Below, in pieces: positions 11,771 through 23,175 of a stretch of 64,000 bases of DNA. The stretch lies in assembly GCA_963556195.1 (NCBI GenBank), contig OY744522.1, forward strand, positions 32,896,824 through 32,960,823. Reading direction: 5' to 3'. Source of the DNA: Sepiola atlantica. Lineage: Eukaryota; Mollusca; Cephalopoda; Sepiida; Sepiolidae. Made by a program: the position numbers and the translations under genes. The notes beneath the pieces were generated by a model. It had not been told where the DNA came from. It worked only from the letters and a program-made list of their open reading frames with translations, and did not search any database. Within the stretch, counting starts at the first letter, position 1, and each line of letters begins with the position of its first letter.

Positions 11771-12600
11771 TAGTTTGATTCCTATATAAAAACAATTAAA
11801 AAAATAATCACCGGTAAATTAACGAATAACAGAATAGTAATCTTTCATTCCTAAACCATTCCATGACTACGTTGCGATCAGTGGGTGATTTTGCAGAAAA
11901 ATTTTACCTGTTGTTTTTATATCGTGTAAAAGGAAGACGAAGATTTGTTTTAAATTATACATAATTTATACATAAAACCGCCGTCAAGTTTTTTAAAACA
12001 AATTCTACTAGATATATGAGACGATGTAAAAACAAAGATACATAAATTATTTCAATTTTTTCCTTTGATCTTTTCACGTTTTTTAAATCAAACAATTAGG
12101 TTATTTTTTTGTTTTTTTAAGAGGTTTGCTTTAAAATTCGATTATTACAGTATTATTGTAGATTCTACTTGTGACCACTCTAAATAAAGATGGCAAAAAA
12201 GAACTATCATTTTAGAATTTAGAGAGAAGTATAAGTTTCACATATAAATTTAACGTAAAATGATCCCTAATTTCTGGGCACTTATTAGAACAGTTAACTT
12301 TTTTGTTGTTGTTATGAGAAGTACATTCTGTGCGTTTTTCTAGGGGAGGGGCTACTTTTTTAGGTGATTACGTATGGTTTTACAACCTGGCCACTCGAAC
12401 TTAGGGTTAGTAGTAACAAAATGAGTTATGTCCTAAAAAGTTAGAATCCTCCGAAAATGTAAAAAAGTAGAATCTCATTTTTTAGAGAGGAGGTGATTTA
12501 GCTGAAGATGGCAATCTAAAAATTAACCGATTTTACTTTTTACTCATAAAAATATATTAAAATCTTTTTAAATAAAATTAGTTTTGATATTATTTTGATT
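11771..12600. other. Unassigned A/T-rich DNA
   Basis: No gene, element terminus or repeat family is recognised in this stretch. Confidence 0.5.
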
Positions 12601-12690
12601 ATTCGGACTATTATTCTCATCTTCGTTTTTATTGTCACAACGTTTCGGCTGATGTAACCCCGATCTTCTTTAGGTACAATATATTTTCGA
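12601..12690 (-). repeat. Decayed HHR-E module
   Basis: The minus strand matches the module at 12990-13050 and 35690-35760 (shared GGTTACATC, CCGAAACGTTGTG and a following AGTCCGAATA-like tail). The 5' core reads CCTAAAGA instead of CCTGAAGA, so it is a decayed copy. It faces the next unit head-on. Confidence 0.6.
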
Positions 12691-12769
12691 ATTTGTGAAC
12701 TAGAACCTAAGATATTATGTTTCTAACTTTTATAGATAAAGATTGATAATTTGTATAATATTGATTATA

Positions 12770-13110
12770 ATTGGCGTAGTAGATATATTACTATGCAAAA
12801 TTCAGTTCTAAGTCATAGTAATCTGAAGGTTGAAGGTTCAATCCTCGGTGCGGACGATACTAACAATTGCGAATTACTGAAGATATGGCTGACGAAACAA
12901 AAGCATCCTACCTCCGTGGATTAAATAAAGGGTTCTGTTCGATATTCCGTCCAGATTCCCGAGTTCGACAGAAATATATCCAAGTTCGAAAAGATACACC
13001 TGAAGAAGGTCGGAGGTTACAACGGCCGAAACGTTGTGAGGATAACACTCAAGATGATTATACCAATTATCAATCCTCATCTAAAAAGTTCAGAAACATA
13101 ATATCTTATT
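12770..13110 (+). repeat. tRNA-headed SINE-like unit with HHR-like tail (family E)
   Basis: The left part resembles the 3' half of a tRNA gene, with a B box GGTTCAATCC at 12835-12844 followed by CGGTGCGGAC. A body of ~150 bp follows. The right end (12997-13038) carries CTGAAGA, a GGTC/GGCC stem, GAAAC and GTTGTG. Flanking CAC and GTG could form a 3 bp stem I. Stem III would be only ACGT, which cannot close as a unimolecular hairpin, so activity, if any, would require dimers. Similar modules lie at 12.6 and 35.7 kb. Confidence 0.55.
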
Positions 13111-13990
13111 TTATTACATTTAACTATTGAGCGGTCCATTTTGTGTTCAATTTTTGATCGAGTCATACCAAGGTAAACAAACTGTACTTAATGACTCCTT
13201 GCTTAACCCGCAACATTATATAGCTTATAATATAGTATGTTTGCCAAAGATAAATGGAACAATCCAAGGAAAGTAGTGGCGCCTTTCTCTACATCTTGGT
13301 GCAGTAGCTAAAGAAAAGAGAGCACTATGGTCGCCCTCGACTACAGTCGATTCATTAATTTATATATTATAACAATGGATCAATTTCCTTATCTAGAAAT
13401 AGCTTCGGGCTTTTTTTTTCAGAGAGAAACGGAAGATCTCACCGCCCTTATTTCTCCAGACTTTACATGGCGATCATTATCTTCTAAGTTTTAAACCGCA
13501 ACTAACTTCAAGTCCTTCTAAGTTACGTGATTAACTTAACCGAGCCGCTATCTCAATTCGTATCAGGTAAATCTGCGTTCAAACTTGGTGTTACAACGTT
13601 ATAGTTGGTATTAATAAGAACACCGACAAACAATAGTTGAATGCAACACTTTATTCACACATTAATTAATAAACTGTTTATATGAAAAACCTTGAATTGA
13701 TACTTAATTTTCTGTGCAAAACTCGCAGAAAACACTTTCTGTATGGTACCCAAAATCTTCCCATCCAAGAGATGAACCGTTCTTTGGGCAACACAGCTTC
13801 GAGAGTGTGCGGATTAAAAAGTTATCATACAATAACCTGAATGATAGTGTCGATTTTTAAGAAATCATTGGAGGTTTTCCTAGAAGTTATGTTACCTTGC
13901 TGATAACATTGGAGCATTGGGTGGAGGAAGTGTTCGTGTGATTGCAAGATTGGATAGTGTAAATTCAGCGAACATCTGCCATTACTAACC
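13111..13990. other. Unassigned stretch
   Basis: No gene, terminal repeat or ribozyme core is recognised. Confidence 0.45.
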
Positions 13991-13994
13991 AGCA

Positions 13995-14454
13995 GAGCGT
14001 TACCACTGTTGACGAAGGGAAGAGTTTATCGGGCACGTACGCAGCGTAATGATGTCTGGAAGTGAAACATGGCCAGTGAGGGTTGAGGACAGGCGTCGCA
14101 TGAAGAGGAATGATATGAGAATGCTACGATGGATGTTTAATGTGAGTCTTAAAGACAGATTTAGATCTGATGACTTCAGAAAATGATTCAATCTGAACAG
14201 TATAGGGAAATGTGTGCAAAACAAGAGACTTCGATGGTATGGTATTGAAAGAATGGATGAAAGTTCTTGAATTAGTAGATTTAGAACAGTTGAGGTAGCA
14301 GGGTCAGTCAACAATGAAAACATAATAGGAAATGATAAGGAAGAATTTGAGAGAAAGAGGGATAGATAAAGATCTGTCCAGATATAAATTAGTTTGGAAG
14401 TCAATTTCTAAAAGCCGTCCAACACATGCAAGCTTATAAACGGACGTTAAACCA

Positions 14455-14487
<33 letters not shown>

Positions 14488-14490
14488 CCT
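13995..14490 (+). pseudogene. 3' end of a LINE reverse transcriptase with (GAT)n tail
   Basis: The plus-strand translation gives MSGSETWPVRVEDRRRMK, then RMLRWMFNVSLKDR, a GKCVQNKRLRWYGIERMD block and VEVAGS. These are the hallmarks of the region after the RT catalytic core in RTE-like mollusc LINEs (GSETW, RxLRWMxNVSLKDR, LRWYGHxxRM). In-frame stops after RSDDFRK and after MDESS show decay. A KPSNTCKL-like end and 'ACGGACGTTAAAC' lead into a GAT microsatellite at 14455-14488, the usual 3' tail of this LINE group. The upstream RT core is missing, so this is a 5'-truncated insertion. Confidence 0.8.
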
Positions 14491-16500
14491 TCACTCCCAA
14501 CTTCCTCAGTCGTATCTTATTGATATATCTGTCGTGTAGACACTCACTTCCCTTAATTATGCAAATTACTTTACTGACGCGTTCATTAATTTTTTCAGCT
14601 TCCTACTTCTTTACCCCAGCTCAGTAAACTGGAAATAACACCGATTCGTCTTTTCGATACGATCGTATCAATATATTATTTATCATCGAGCCTTCCTACG
14701 CACTCTATCAAAAATGGTAGTTATTTTCTGACTGAACATTGTGTGGTAGCGTTTGGCTCATGTGTGTGTTTATATTTATCTCTTCCTTTTCTCCCCCCCC
14801 CTTTCTCCTCCTCCTTCTCTTCTTCTTCTTTTTCTTCTTTCCCCTTTTTAGTTTGGTTTCAATGTTATTCAAACATGTCAACAAACTATAATTACTTTCC
14901 TGAGATAGATAACTATCAGGCGAGTCTATTCGACTGTCTTTGATAAACTCGACACGTTGTAACTCGTTACCTCAGAAATATGATGCATCTGTTTGGTTTG
15001 ATTGTTTTGTTTTACGACATATCAACCCCTTTGCTATTTAATGCAGAATTAAATCATTGTATACAGATCTTTATGCTTTAAATTCTTACAGATTAATTTG
15101 TTCTGTGGACACATATTTTTGCAAACAAATAGCCAGCAAATGATAGATTCTATTTAAGTTTACTCATAGAGTGAAGCCTGAAATTACTACCACTCCGGGT
15201 TATATTTAGACGAGGGCGGGATAGTTTTACTCTCTTAGTCAAATATACACCCTACTATTCGTATGGACACCAGGGAAAAGATTTTATAAGATACACATTT
15301 TCGATATTCACCGATATGTCAAGCATTTTCATGAATAATGACAACTAATGAGTGCCGCCACACTTGCTAAAGCTTTAAAGTCCGGGTCTCAACACCAAAC
15401 CGGGTTGAAGTAGATAGAGTGTTAGTAGTTGATAGAATTGTGAATGAATAAAAAAGGTAGAAAGGTTTTCTGGAGAAGATTGATATCGAGGTGGTAGAGT
15501 GGATTATGGTTTCCGAACACCTTGTGTTGCAAGGTAGTTTAGTATAGTGCTTGGGACCATTATGTATTCAAAATAATGTGTAGTAGATTATAGGAAAGAA
15601 TGTGGCCATTGGTAAGGAGAATGAATAAGAACCAATTGTAATAAGAAAGAGGGGCTGAGCAGACATCAATTCTGTAGGCCTCGTTTGGTAAGAAGAGAAA
15701 GGGGTTCTCCTTTATATTTAAATCAGTTTTATTCACACATAGTTTCACCAACAAACAGGTAGGGAGTTGAAAGAGGGACGTAGACAAAAATACGAAAGTA
15801 TGCTGATCCCACAAGGTGCGGTTGGGTCTAAGTCCACTTGTCTTTCGCTCGTCAAGTCTTGGTTTCGAGACGAGACAGGAGCATAACCGTCTCTTCATCT
15901 TGAGGTAAAAAAACGACTAAGAAAAATGCTATAAAACAGATAACCGGAAGTGCCTATCACGCAACGTGTTCCGATTGGATAACTCCGCGTGTAATGATAA
16001 TGTTGCACGACAGAAAATAGATCGTAATAATATAACTGCTACACATGTTTCTGCAAAGTCATGTGTACCACTAGGGTTATACTCATAGCTTTTCACTCAG
16101 CCTCGTATATAATTCTACAAATGCACACGTATTCTGTGGATTATTTCGCTTTACCTGCTAAATTGTTTTAATAAATAATACGAGGCTTTGAAAAATCGTC
16201 TATAAAATAAACACATCCAAATTTAATGATGACATTGACAAGCCTTTCATTTCATCTTCTGGTTTATTTTTTAACATAACTTGGCCTTCCATAAACAAAC
16301 AATTGACTGGAATCTGAACATAACGTCTATTTTAGGATTATATCATCTATTCCTATGTTTACATATAGAGTGACGAGCAGTGGTTGTCCGAGTAGAAAAT
16401 GTGTACAAATCAAGAAAACGATGTTTGTAGCCGCTATTATTAAGAATAGCCGTTATATGTCTATAAAGTTAGGTATCTGTATATGTTTATATATGTGTAT
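14491..16500. other. Unassigned stretch
   Basis: No recognisable gene or element is seen. A pyrimidine-rich patch lies at 14775-14850. Isolated open frames (for example 15560-15898 minus) have no family signature. Confidence 0.4.
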
Positions 16501-16504
16501 GTAC

Positions 16505-16860
16505 AAGTATAATTCGTAAATTAATTAACCAATCATTATAAACTTTGGAACGGAGCTTCTATGCGTAAGGGTGGGTGATGTGGGTTATATATCGTTTAAT
16601 TTAGTGTTATGCAAAATAAGCAAAGAGGGATAGATGCCTTTGTAAAAATTAAGATACCTACGATTTTGGTGAAATTATAACACTGTGTATTAAGAATTAA
16701 TTAATAAATATTCGCCAGATTTCAAGGTCTTTGAGTTATTTGATAGGGTATTAAGGAGCATAATATGTACAGAACCTCCAATTTAAACATTCATACATTT
16801 CAGATTTGCATATAATTTTATTCATTGGCATTAGACACCAATTAAAAAACGTTCTCTTGA
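16505..16860. repeat. Copy of a dispersed foldback-like repeat
   Basis: The blocks 'AACTTTGGAACGGAGCTTC', 'GTGGGTTATAT' and 'GGAGCATAATATG...CAGATTTGCA' recur in the same order or inverted at 59.33-59.79 kb and in part at 38.85 kb. No coding content. Probably a non-autonomous element. Confidence 0.55.
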
Positions 16861-17058
16861 TTTCAATATGTTCTTAAGCCGTCTTAAGCTTTATCCTTAA
16901 ATTTTAGACATTTTCTACAATCGAAATCATGGAATAGATTTATATTAAAATTCGAATAAGGATTCGAGACATAAAGTTTAGCAGCATTGTAGCTTGATTT
17001 AACCTACGTAACGGTAAATAAAAGTGTTCGGGGGATTAAATTTACCTGTCCTGTGATG

Positions 17059-17208
<150 letters not shown>

Positions 17209-18085
17209 GAGTCACAGAATTCCAAAGCTTTCAATATTAACAAAAAACAAACTTATGCGTATTGTTTACCCTCACAAAAACGTAAGCAACACAAATCACA
17301 CCAACAAAATAAGTAAAAAGAAATCTTTAATCTTTTTCAATAAATTTAATTTCAAATTAGCTGAGAAAGCTTTTTCATATATATATATATATATAGCGAA
17401 AATCAATAATATATTTACTGTTCAAGAACATCTTTTATTAACACGAGTAGAAAGAGATTTGTATAAATATTCAACATCCGCAAACTGTTTTAAACAATAA
17501 CAGCTCTTTTGAAAACGTGGAAAACAAGTGAAGGGTGATATCAAATTCCTAATAAAACCTGAGCGAAAATCTAAAATATTTCATCCGTTTGAAGATATTT
17601 ATGTCTATGCCGTTTCTCACAACAGGAAGTTTAATGTATCAAGCGTCCCAAAGAAGTTGAACATGACTTCAAAGATGATACAACAGCCACGAACCTACAC
17701 AAATGAAGACAATCAGGTTCAAATTCAGACTTTGAAGACAAGACGATTTGAAGTTGAAATATCTAACATTTTCAGATTGGCATAAACACCTTTAGAAAAT
17801 GATGTCTATCTTTTTTTATTTTAAAAAGGTAATTTGGATAGATTTTCTCGAAGATCAAATCAAGATAATAAATGAATATTACAAAAATGTTTTAATGGAA
17901 TTAAACAAAAGCATCTCAAAACCTAAAACTCTTTCCTATCTTGCTAGTTCGCTATCTGACCGTTTTTCCTTACCCCTACTCTCCACCTAATTTACTACTC
18001 ACATTTCTGGCAATCGCAAAACGATCCTTCAACTAACCAACGATTTTATTGATAATCAATAGTAACATCATAGGTCTTATGTCAA
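17209..18085. other. Unassigned, three short open frames
   Basis: Plus-strand open frames of 81, 85 and 63 codons (17255-17500, 17528-17785, 17799-17990) follow one another. The middle one reads MKGDIKFLIKPERKSKIFHP and has mixed composition, so it could be old coding sequence. I recognise no family and assign no function. Confidence 0.3.
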
Positions 18086-18089
18086 ATTT

Positions 18090-20060
18090 CTCTTGATATC
18101 CAGTCCTTTTTCTTGGACAAATCCCCTCACAGCCTTACTCTTTGTGAGACTAATATGGATGCTTCTATTGATAACAATGATCTACATGTGGATGGGTATT
18201 TGTCTCTTGTCCGCTTAGACTCTTCCATAATTTGCATGGTCTTGCTATTTTTCTTCGCAAAGATCTCTCCATTGCACGTGTCCTCAGCCTTGAATCTCAT
18301 GGGCGTCCTTTTATCTGTATGGGGTTGTCTTTGCTGCACTCAACTTCCTATTTGTTCTTTTTGTACCGTTCCCCTTTTGGCATAGACTGTTCCGTTGTTG
18401 ATGCTATATCCAGCAGTAATGATGAGGTATTGCAAATTCATCCGTCAAGCTCCATCTTTGTTTTTGGTGATTTAAATGCTCACCATTTAGACTGGCTCCC
18501 ACACTCACAGATCTAGCTGGTGAAATCTGTCTTAACTTTTCTCTGTCTCATGACTTGTTCTAAATTGTCACCTTCTCTACACGTTTTCCTGATAATGATA
18601 CTCATCTTTTTCTCACTTCTGTTCCTAACTCATGTGGTATTTCTCTCTTGTCCTCCATTTGGTTCTTCTTATCATGGTCTTGTTGGTGTTGAGGTTGATT
18701 TTTCGGTGAAGTCTTCTATTGATCGTCCCTTCCTTAGGACGATGTTAAACTAAAGGAAGGCTGATTGGGATGGGTTTCGCACAGTCCTATGTGACGTTCC
18801 ATGGGGTCCTAGCTTTGTTATATCTCCGAATGATGCTGCTAAGGAGGTTACTGACTGGCTTCTTGTTAGAATTGACACTATCATTCCTCATCGTAAGTTT
18901 CAAACCAAACTTCATTCTTGTCCCTGGTTTTCATCTGTTTGTGCTTCTGTCATTGGCCATCGTAACCATTACTTTAATCAGTATCGTCAGGATGGTTCTG
19001 AGGAGTCTAGACAATCCTATAGAAGAGCTAGCAATTTCTGCAATTTCTGAATCTAAGTCTAGCTAGTCTCATAGGATTCGTGACTCTATCTCATCACAAA
19101 AGGGTTGGCTCTCGTGATTACTGGAGAATCTACAGTAGTACAGGGTGTTTCAAAAGTCTTGGGAACATAACGATTTTTAATAACTCAAAAACTATTAGGA
19201 GTTGAAAAATGAAATTGGTACCGTTGGAAAGGTTAAAGTTTCAAGTTTTGTGGGGAATCTTCAAAGTTGCTCAATATGAGCACCATTCGTCACACGGCAG
19301 ATATCTAGTCGATAGTCCATTTCCTGCCAAACGCGTTCCAGCATCTTGACGTCAATGGTTCCCACAACTGCCGTTACTCGAGCCTTTAGTTCGTCAATAT
19401 CTCTTGGAAGGGGCGGCACATAGACTTGTTGCTTGACAAAGCCCCAAAGGAAAAAGTCACACGGGGTAAGATCTGGAGACCTAGGAGGCCAGGGCATGAG
19501 AACGTCATCACCTCGCCCAGATCTCCCAATCCATCTACCAGGCAGCCTTGTGTTAAGAAACTGCCTTACTTTAAGACTCCAGTGTGGTGGTGCACCATCT
19601 TGTTGAAAAATGAAGTCATCAGATTCTGCTTGTTCCAACTGAGCCATTAACCAGTCTTCCAGCATGTTGAGATAGGATTCTTCCTGATTTTCCTGATCAG
19701 TCTTTTGATTCTGTCATCATCACTCCAAAGATGGTTGTTACGGTTCTTTCTGATTTTGACCAGTCTAAGGCTTCCGGTCCTGATTCAATTCCTGTTGTTA
19801 TTCACAAGCGTTGTGCTCTTGAACTTTCTATGCTCTCTAAATTATTTAATCTCTGTTTGTTTCAGTCCTGTTTCCTTTCTTGTTGGAAACAGTTCTCTGT
19901 TGTCCCTATCTTTAAAAAAGCCGGTGATAGGTGTGACCCAACTAAGTATCGTCCTGTTAGTCTCCTTTGTTTATTAGCAAAGTTTTATTTTAATGCTGGT
20001 CAACGGCAAGCTTGTTCATTTTCTGGAAAGTCTGGACCTCTTTAGTCATGTTCAGTATGG
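18090..20060 (+). pseudogene. LINE: APE endonuclease and start of RT, interrupted
   Basis: Successive plus-strand frames encode a non-LTR retrotransposon protein. LTLCETNMDASIDNNDL followed by DGYLSLVR, then MHGLAIFLRKDLSIARV, FFLYRSPFG, SSSIFVFGDLNAHHLDWL and ICLNFSLSHDL give an APE-type endonuclease (GDLNAHH is the catalytic block). VEVDFSVKSSIDRPF and YRRASNFC give the linker. After a mariner insert, PDQSFDSVIITPKMV, SDFDQSKASGPDSIPVV and VPIFKKAGDRCDPTKYRPVSLL give RT motifs 1-2. The element ends abruptly after PVSLL, so the catalytic FADD core is absent. Several frame changes are present. The RT tail at 58.4-59.1 kb is probably from a related family. Confidence 0.83.
19141..19675 (-). 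mobile_element. mariner/Tc1-type element fragment inside the LINE
   Basis: The right side on the minus strand ends in a terminal repeat beginning CAGGGTGTTTCAAAAGTC (19141 on the + strand), preceded by TA at 19139-19140. The open frame 19665-19261 is the last third of a transposase: FIFQQDGAPPHW contains the second catalytic Asp, and WPPRSPDLTPCDFFLWG contains the third DDE/D residue. It is followed by VYVPPLPRDIDEL and YRLDICRVTNGAHIEQL. The N-terminal HTH, the first Asp and the other TIR are missing, because LINE sequence resumes at ~19680. The LINE reading continues sensibly on both sides, which confirms nesting. Confidence 0.85.
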
Positions 20061-20400
20061 CTTTCGTGGTTTTCTTTTTTAAATAACTTTCCCGTCATCG
20101 TTCTTTGGTCCTTTCGATATAAATTCCTGCAAGGATATGCAACTGTTCCCTGGTGGCCAAATCATAGAAGTTATTATCGTAGTATTTAAGTATCGATAAA
20201 AATTAATTGATGAACAGTATTCAATTCTCCTTGTAGTAACACATTCTTTTCATAAAACAATGCCTTCATTCTTTCGCGTGAAAATAAAAATTCTTAATGT
20301 GATCTGACACGGAGTCCATATTAATGTAGCACATTTATAACTAGCGCATACGTCAACGTTAATCATTGCTGCGTTTCAGATAAAGAAATGACACGACTAA
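20061..20400. other. Unassigned stretch
   Basis: A/T-rich DNA with no recognisable feature between the truncated LINE and the tandem duplication. Confidence 0.45.
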
Positions 20401-20558
20401 GATGTATAAGACGAAAACTTTATTCGTATTTGTTGTTCCTTCATATAAATATAAGCACTTCGTTAACCGAGTTCACAAATTCTTTATAAACGAATACCTT
20501 AACTTCTCTTGGAAATTGAAAATAAATATTACACTAATACTAAATGATAAATCGGACG

Positions 20559-20628
20559 CCATGACCGAATATTGAAACCGAAACTTTGAGATTGTCAGTC
20601 TAACGTTCTACTAAGTGAGCTATTTGCA
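20559..20628 (-). other. tRNA-Phe-like pseudo-tRNA, copy 1
   Basis: The minus strand reads ATAGCTCACTTAGTAGAACG, then GTTAGACTGACAATCT and GGTTTCAATATTC. This resembles tRNA-Phe, but the anticodon is altered and the acceptor stem does not pair. It is unlikely to be a functional tRNA gene but may act as a Pol III promoter. Confidence 0.55.
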
Positions 20629-20938
20629 TTTTCTAATTGATATGTCATCAAACATTCGCATAACGAAATAATTATTGTTTTGGCGTGACGTCATAGATTT
20701 ATGATTTACGTCATGTTTCAGAACATGAATTAAGCAAAAGCGATAATAAAAAATAAATAAATAAGTAAGTAAACATTATCAATAGCGTTGGAAATTATTT
20801 TAATAGGCCCAAACAATTTATTTAGCTTCAACTATGTATTGTATGTAGATTTTTCATAATTATATAATTCTAGACAAGTAAATAAGAACACCCTCCCGCA
20901 TACAGCTAGAGAGAAGAGGGTGACGCGGTAGCCTAGCA

Positions 20939-20967
20939 AAAATATGCGAACGGAGGGAGCATATTTT
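20939..20967. repeat. Hairpin with GGAGGGA loop, copy 1
   Basis: AAAATATGC (20939-20947) pairs with GCATATTTT (20959-20967) around the loop GAACGGAGGGA. The second unit keeps the loop but has a different, still paired stem. Confidence 0.8.
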
Positions 20968-21116
20968 GATATTCCACTTATAATATAATAAGCATTTTCT
21001 CTGCGGTTGTGTGTGTCTGTCAGTCATAATTTTTGTAAACGAATATCTTAACTTCCTTTAGAAACGGAAAATATTGCATTAATACTAAATAATACATTCG
21101 CAACAAATAAATCAAC

Positions 21117-21186
21117 GCCATGACCGGAAATCGAAACCGAAACCTTGCGATCTTCAGTCTGATGTTCTAGCAACTGAGCTATTTGC
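21117..21186 (-). other. tRNA-Phe-like pseudo-tRNA, copy 2
   Basis: The minus strand reads AATAGCTCAGTTGCTAGAAC, then ATCAGACTGAAGATCGC and GGTTTCGATTTCCGG. The anticodon loop CTGAAGA matches tRNA-Phe(GAA). The 3' anticodon arm and acceptor stem are degraded. It is the better preserved of the two copies. Confidence 0.6.
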
Positions 21187-21483
21187 ACTTTCTTATGAAT
21201 AGTTCTTAAAATATTACCTTAACAAAAACAAATTGTAGCGTGACGTCATAGATTTATGATTTACGTCATGTTTCAAAACATGAATTCAAACATAAGCGAA
21301 AATAAAAAATAAATAAATGAGTAAACATTATCAATAGCGTTTGAAATTATTTTAATGGACCGAAGCAATTTATATTGCTTTAACTATGTATTTTATGTAG
21401 GGTTTTCACAATTATATAACTCTAGACAAGTAAATAGGAACACCTTCAGACAACGAGAGAGAATTAGGTGACGCGGTAGCCTC

Positions 21484-21518
21484 GCAAAAAAATGAGACCG
21501 GAGGGAGCATTTTTTTGC
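21484..21518. repeat. Hairpin with GGAGGGA loop, copy 2
   Basis: GCAAAAAAATG (21484-21494) is perfectly complementary to CATTTTTTTGC (21508-21518). The loop is AGACCGGAGGGAG. The stem sequence differs from copy 1 but remains fully paired. Confidence 0.82.
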
Positions 21519-21658
21519 TGGTCTTCGTTATGTAAATTTTGTCCGTCTGTTAGTCACAACTTAATACTTTACGGAATTTGTCTCATTTCGAAATATTAGA
21601 TATCTTAACTACTTTTAGAAATTGAAAATATTGCATGAATTGTAAATATAAATACCCT

Positions 21659-22736
21659 ATAGTCGAGCTGCTAAGCCAAACAATCGTTCAGTTTTGTACA
21701 AAATCGCCATCTTTGGTGCATAGATACTTTGAATAGAATATTCTTATATCAGATCGGGAGTCACGCTAATTTCTCCCTGGAACCTGCTTTTTTTTCAAGA
21801 TGGCCGCCATTTATCGTCCAGCTGCTTAGCCAAAAAATCGTTCAGTTTTGTACAAAATCGCCATCTTTGGTGCATAGATACTTTGAATAGAATATTCTTA
21901 TATCAGATCGGGAGTCACGCTAATTTCTCCCTGGAACCTGCTTTTTTTTCAAGATGGCCGCCATTTATAGTCCAGCTGCTTAGCCAAAAAATCGTTCAGT
22001 TTTGTACAAAATCGCCATCTTTGGTGCATAGATACTTTGAATAGAATATTCTTATATCAGATCGGGAGTCACGCTAATTTCTCCCTGGAACCTGCTTTTT
22101 TTTCAAGATGGCCGCCATTTATCGTCCAGCTGCTTAGCCAAAAAATCGTTCAGTTTTGTACAAAATCGTCATCTTTGGTGCATAAATACTTTGAATAGAA
22201 TATTCTTATATCAGATCGGGAGTCACGCTAATTTCTCCCTGGAACCTGCTTTTTTTTCAAGATGGCCGCCATTTATCGTCCAGCTGCTAAGCCAAAAAAT
22301 CGTTCAGTTTTGTACAAAATCGTCATCTTTGGTGCATAAATACTTTGAATAGTATATTCTTATATCAGATCGGGAGTCACGCTAATTTCTCCCTGGAACC
22401 TGCTTTTTTTTCAAGATGGCCGCCATTTATAGTCCAGCTGCTAAGCCAAAAAATCGTTCAGTTTTGTACAAAATCGTCATCTTTGGTGCATAAATACTTT
22501 GAATAGTATATTCTTATATCAGATCGGGAGTCACGCTAATTTCTCCCTGGAACCTGCTTTTTTTTCAAGATGGCCGCCATTTATAGTCCAGCTGCTAAGC
22601 CAAAAAATCGTTCAGTTTTGTACAAAATCGTCATCTTTGGTGCATAAATACTTTGAATAGTATATTCTTATATCAGATCGGGAGTCACGCTAATTTCTCC
22701 CTGGAACCTGCTTTTATTCAAGATGGCCGCCATTTA
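21659..22736 (+). repeat. Satellite: seven ~154 bp units related to an Academ-like TIR
   Basis: Seven near-identical head-to-tail units each run from TAGTCCAGCTGCTAAGCC to AAGATGGCCGCCATTTA. Units 1-3 have CGCCATCTTTGGTGCATAG. Units 4-7 have CGTCATC...CATAAATAC, and units 5-7 also AATAGTATATTC, so variants spread stepwise along the array. The unit start (TAGTCCAG) and the AAGATGGCCGCC block ~140 bp later sit at the same relative positions as in the 262 bp TIR of the Academ-like element at 60.3 kb. The array lies just upstream of an Academ-like coding fragment. Confidence 0.9.
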
Positions 22737-23175
22737 AGTGTAAAAACCCTATATAAGTGTTTGTTCTATCAAAACAACATCACATTCGTGAAGTAATGTC
22801 CATAATTTGGCCAATTAAAGTACCTTATAGTCCTACCTAGTGCTTAAAATTAAAATGTATATGATTAAGGTAGAAATAAAAAAAGTCAATATTTTAATAA
22901 TTTGTGCCAGTTTTAGCTTATATTGTTGTAATATGTCTTCTTCAACTATTTTGAGGTCACTGAATTCATTTTTGGCTTTTACTAAAGTCTGAAATGACAG
23001 TCGGGGTCTTCATTTTGAGTTTTTTCATTAATTATTAGTTTTCAGGTATTTTGTGTATAAATATATATGCATCGCTTGTTATATTTTTTGTAGTAATGCT
23101 TCACTGCTTATTAATAAATTTCTTATTCTTTGCTTTCAGGTAGTTCTGTAGACATAGATATTGGTGGTAGTTAAC
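22737..23175 (+). other. Leader of the Academ-like gene, possible splice acceptor
   Basis: The stretch is non-coding. A pyrimidine-rich TTCTTTGCTTTCAG at about 23127-23140 looks like a 3' splice site just upstream of the ATG at 23176. The rest is A/T-rich with no other feature. Confidence 0.4.

Larger units (their letters stand above)
20410..21545 (-). repeat. Tandem duplication (~540 bp unit) with tRNA-Phe-like sequence and hairpin
   Basis: Two diverged direct copies (about 20410-20990 and 20990-21545) share TRNA-like sequence, GTGACGTCATAGATTTATGATT-type text, AACATTATCAATAGCGTT and GTGACGCGGTAGCCT. On the minus strand each carries a sequence resembling tRNA-Phe: ATAGCTCA box A, GACTGAAGATC anticodon region in copy 2 and GGTTTCGATTTCC box B. 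Each also contains a GC-loop hairpin. They may be a tRNA-headed SINE arranged in tandem or a tandemly duplicated non-autonomous element. No protein is encoded. Confidence 0.7.

Noticed and set aside
21117..21186. Functional tRNA-Phe gene
   Set aside because: The 3' anticodon arm and acceptor stem do not pair and the A box has substitutions. At best it is a SINE head.
21659..22736. Possible CRISPR array
   Set aside because: The ~154 bp units are contiguous, with no unique spacers. This is a satellite in a eukaryotic context.
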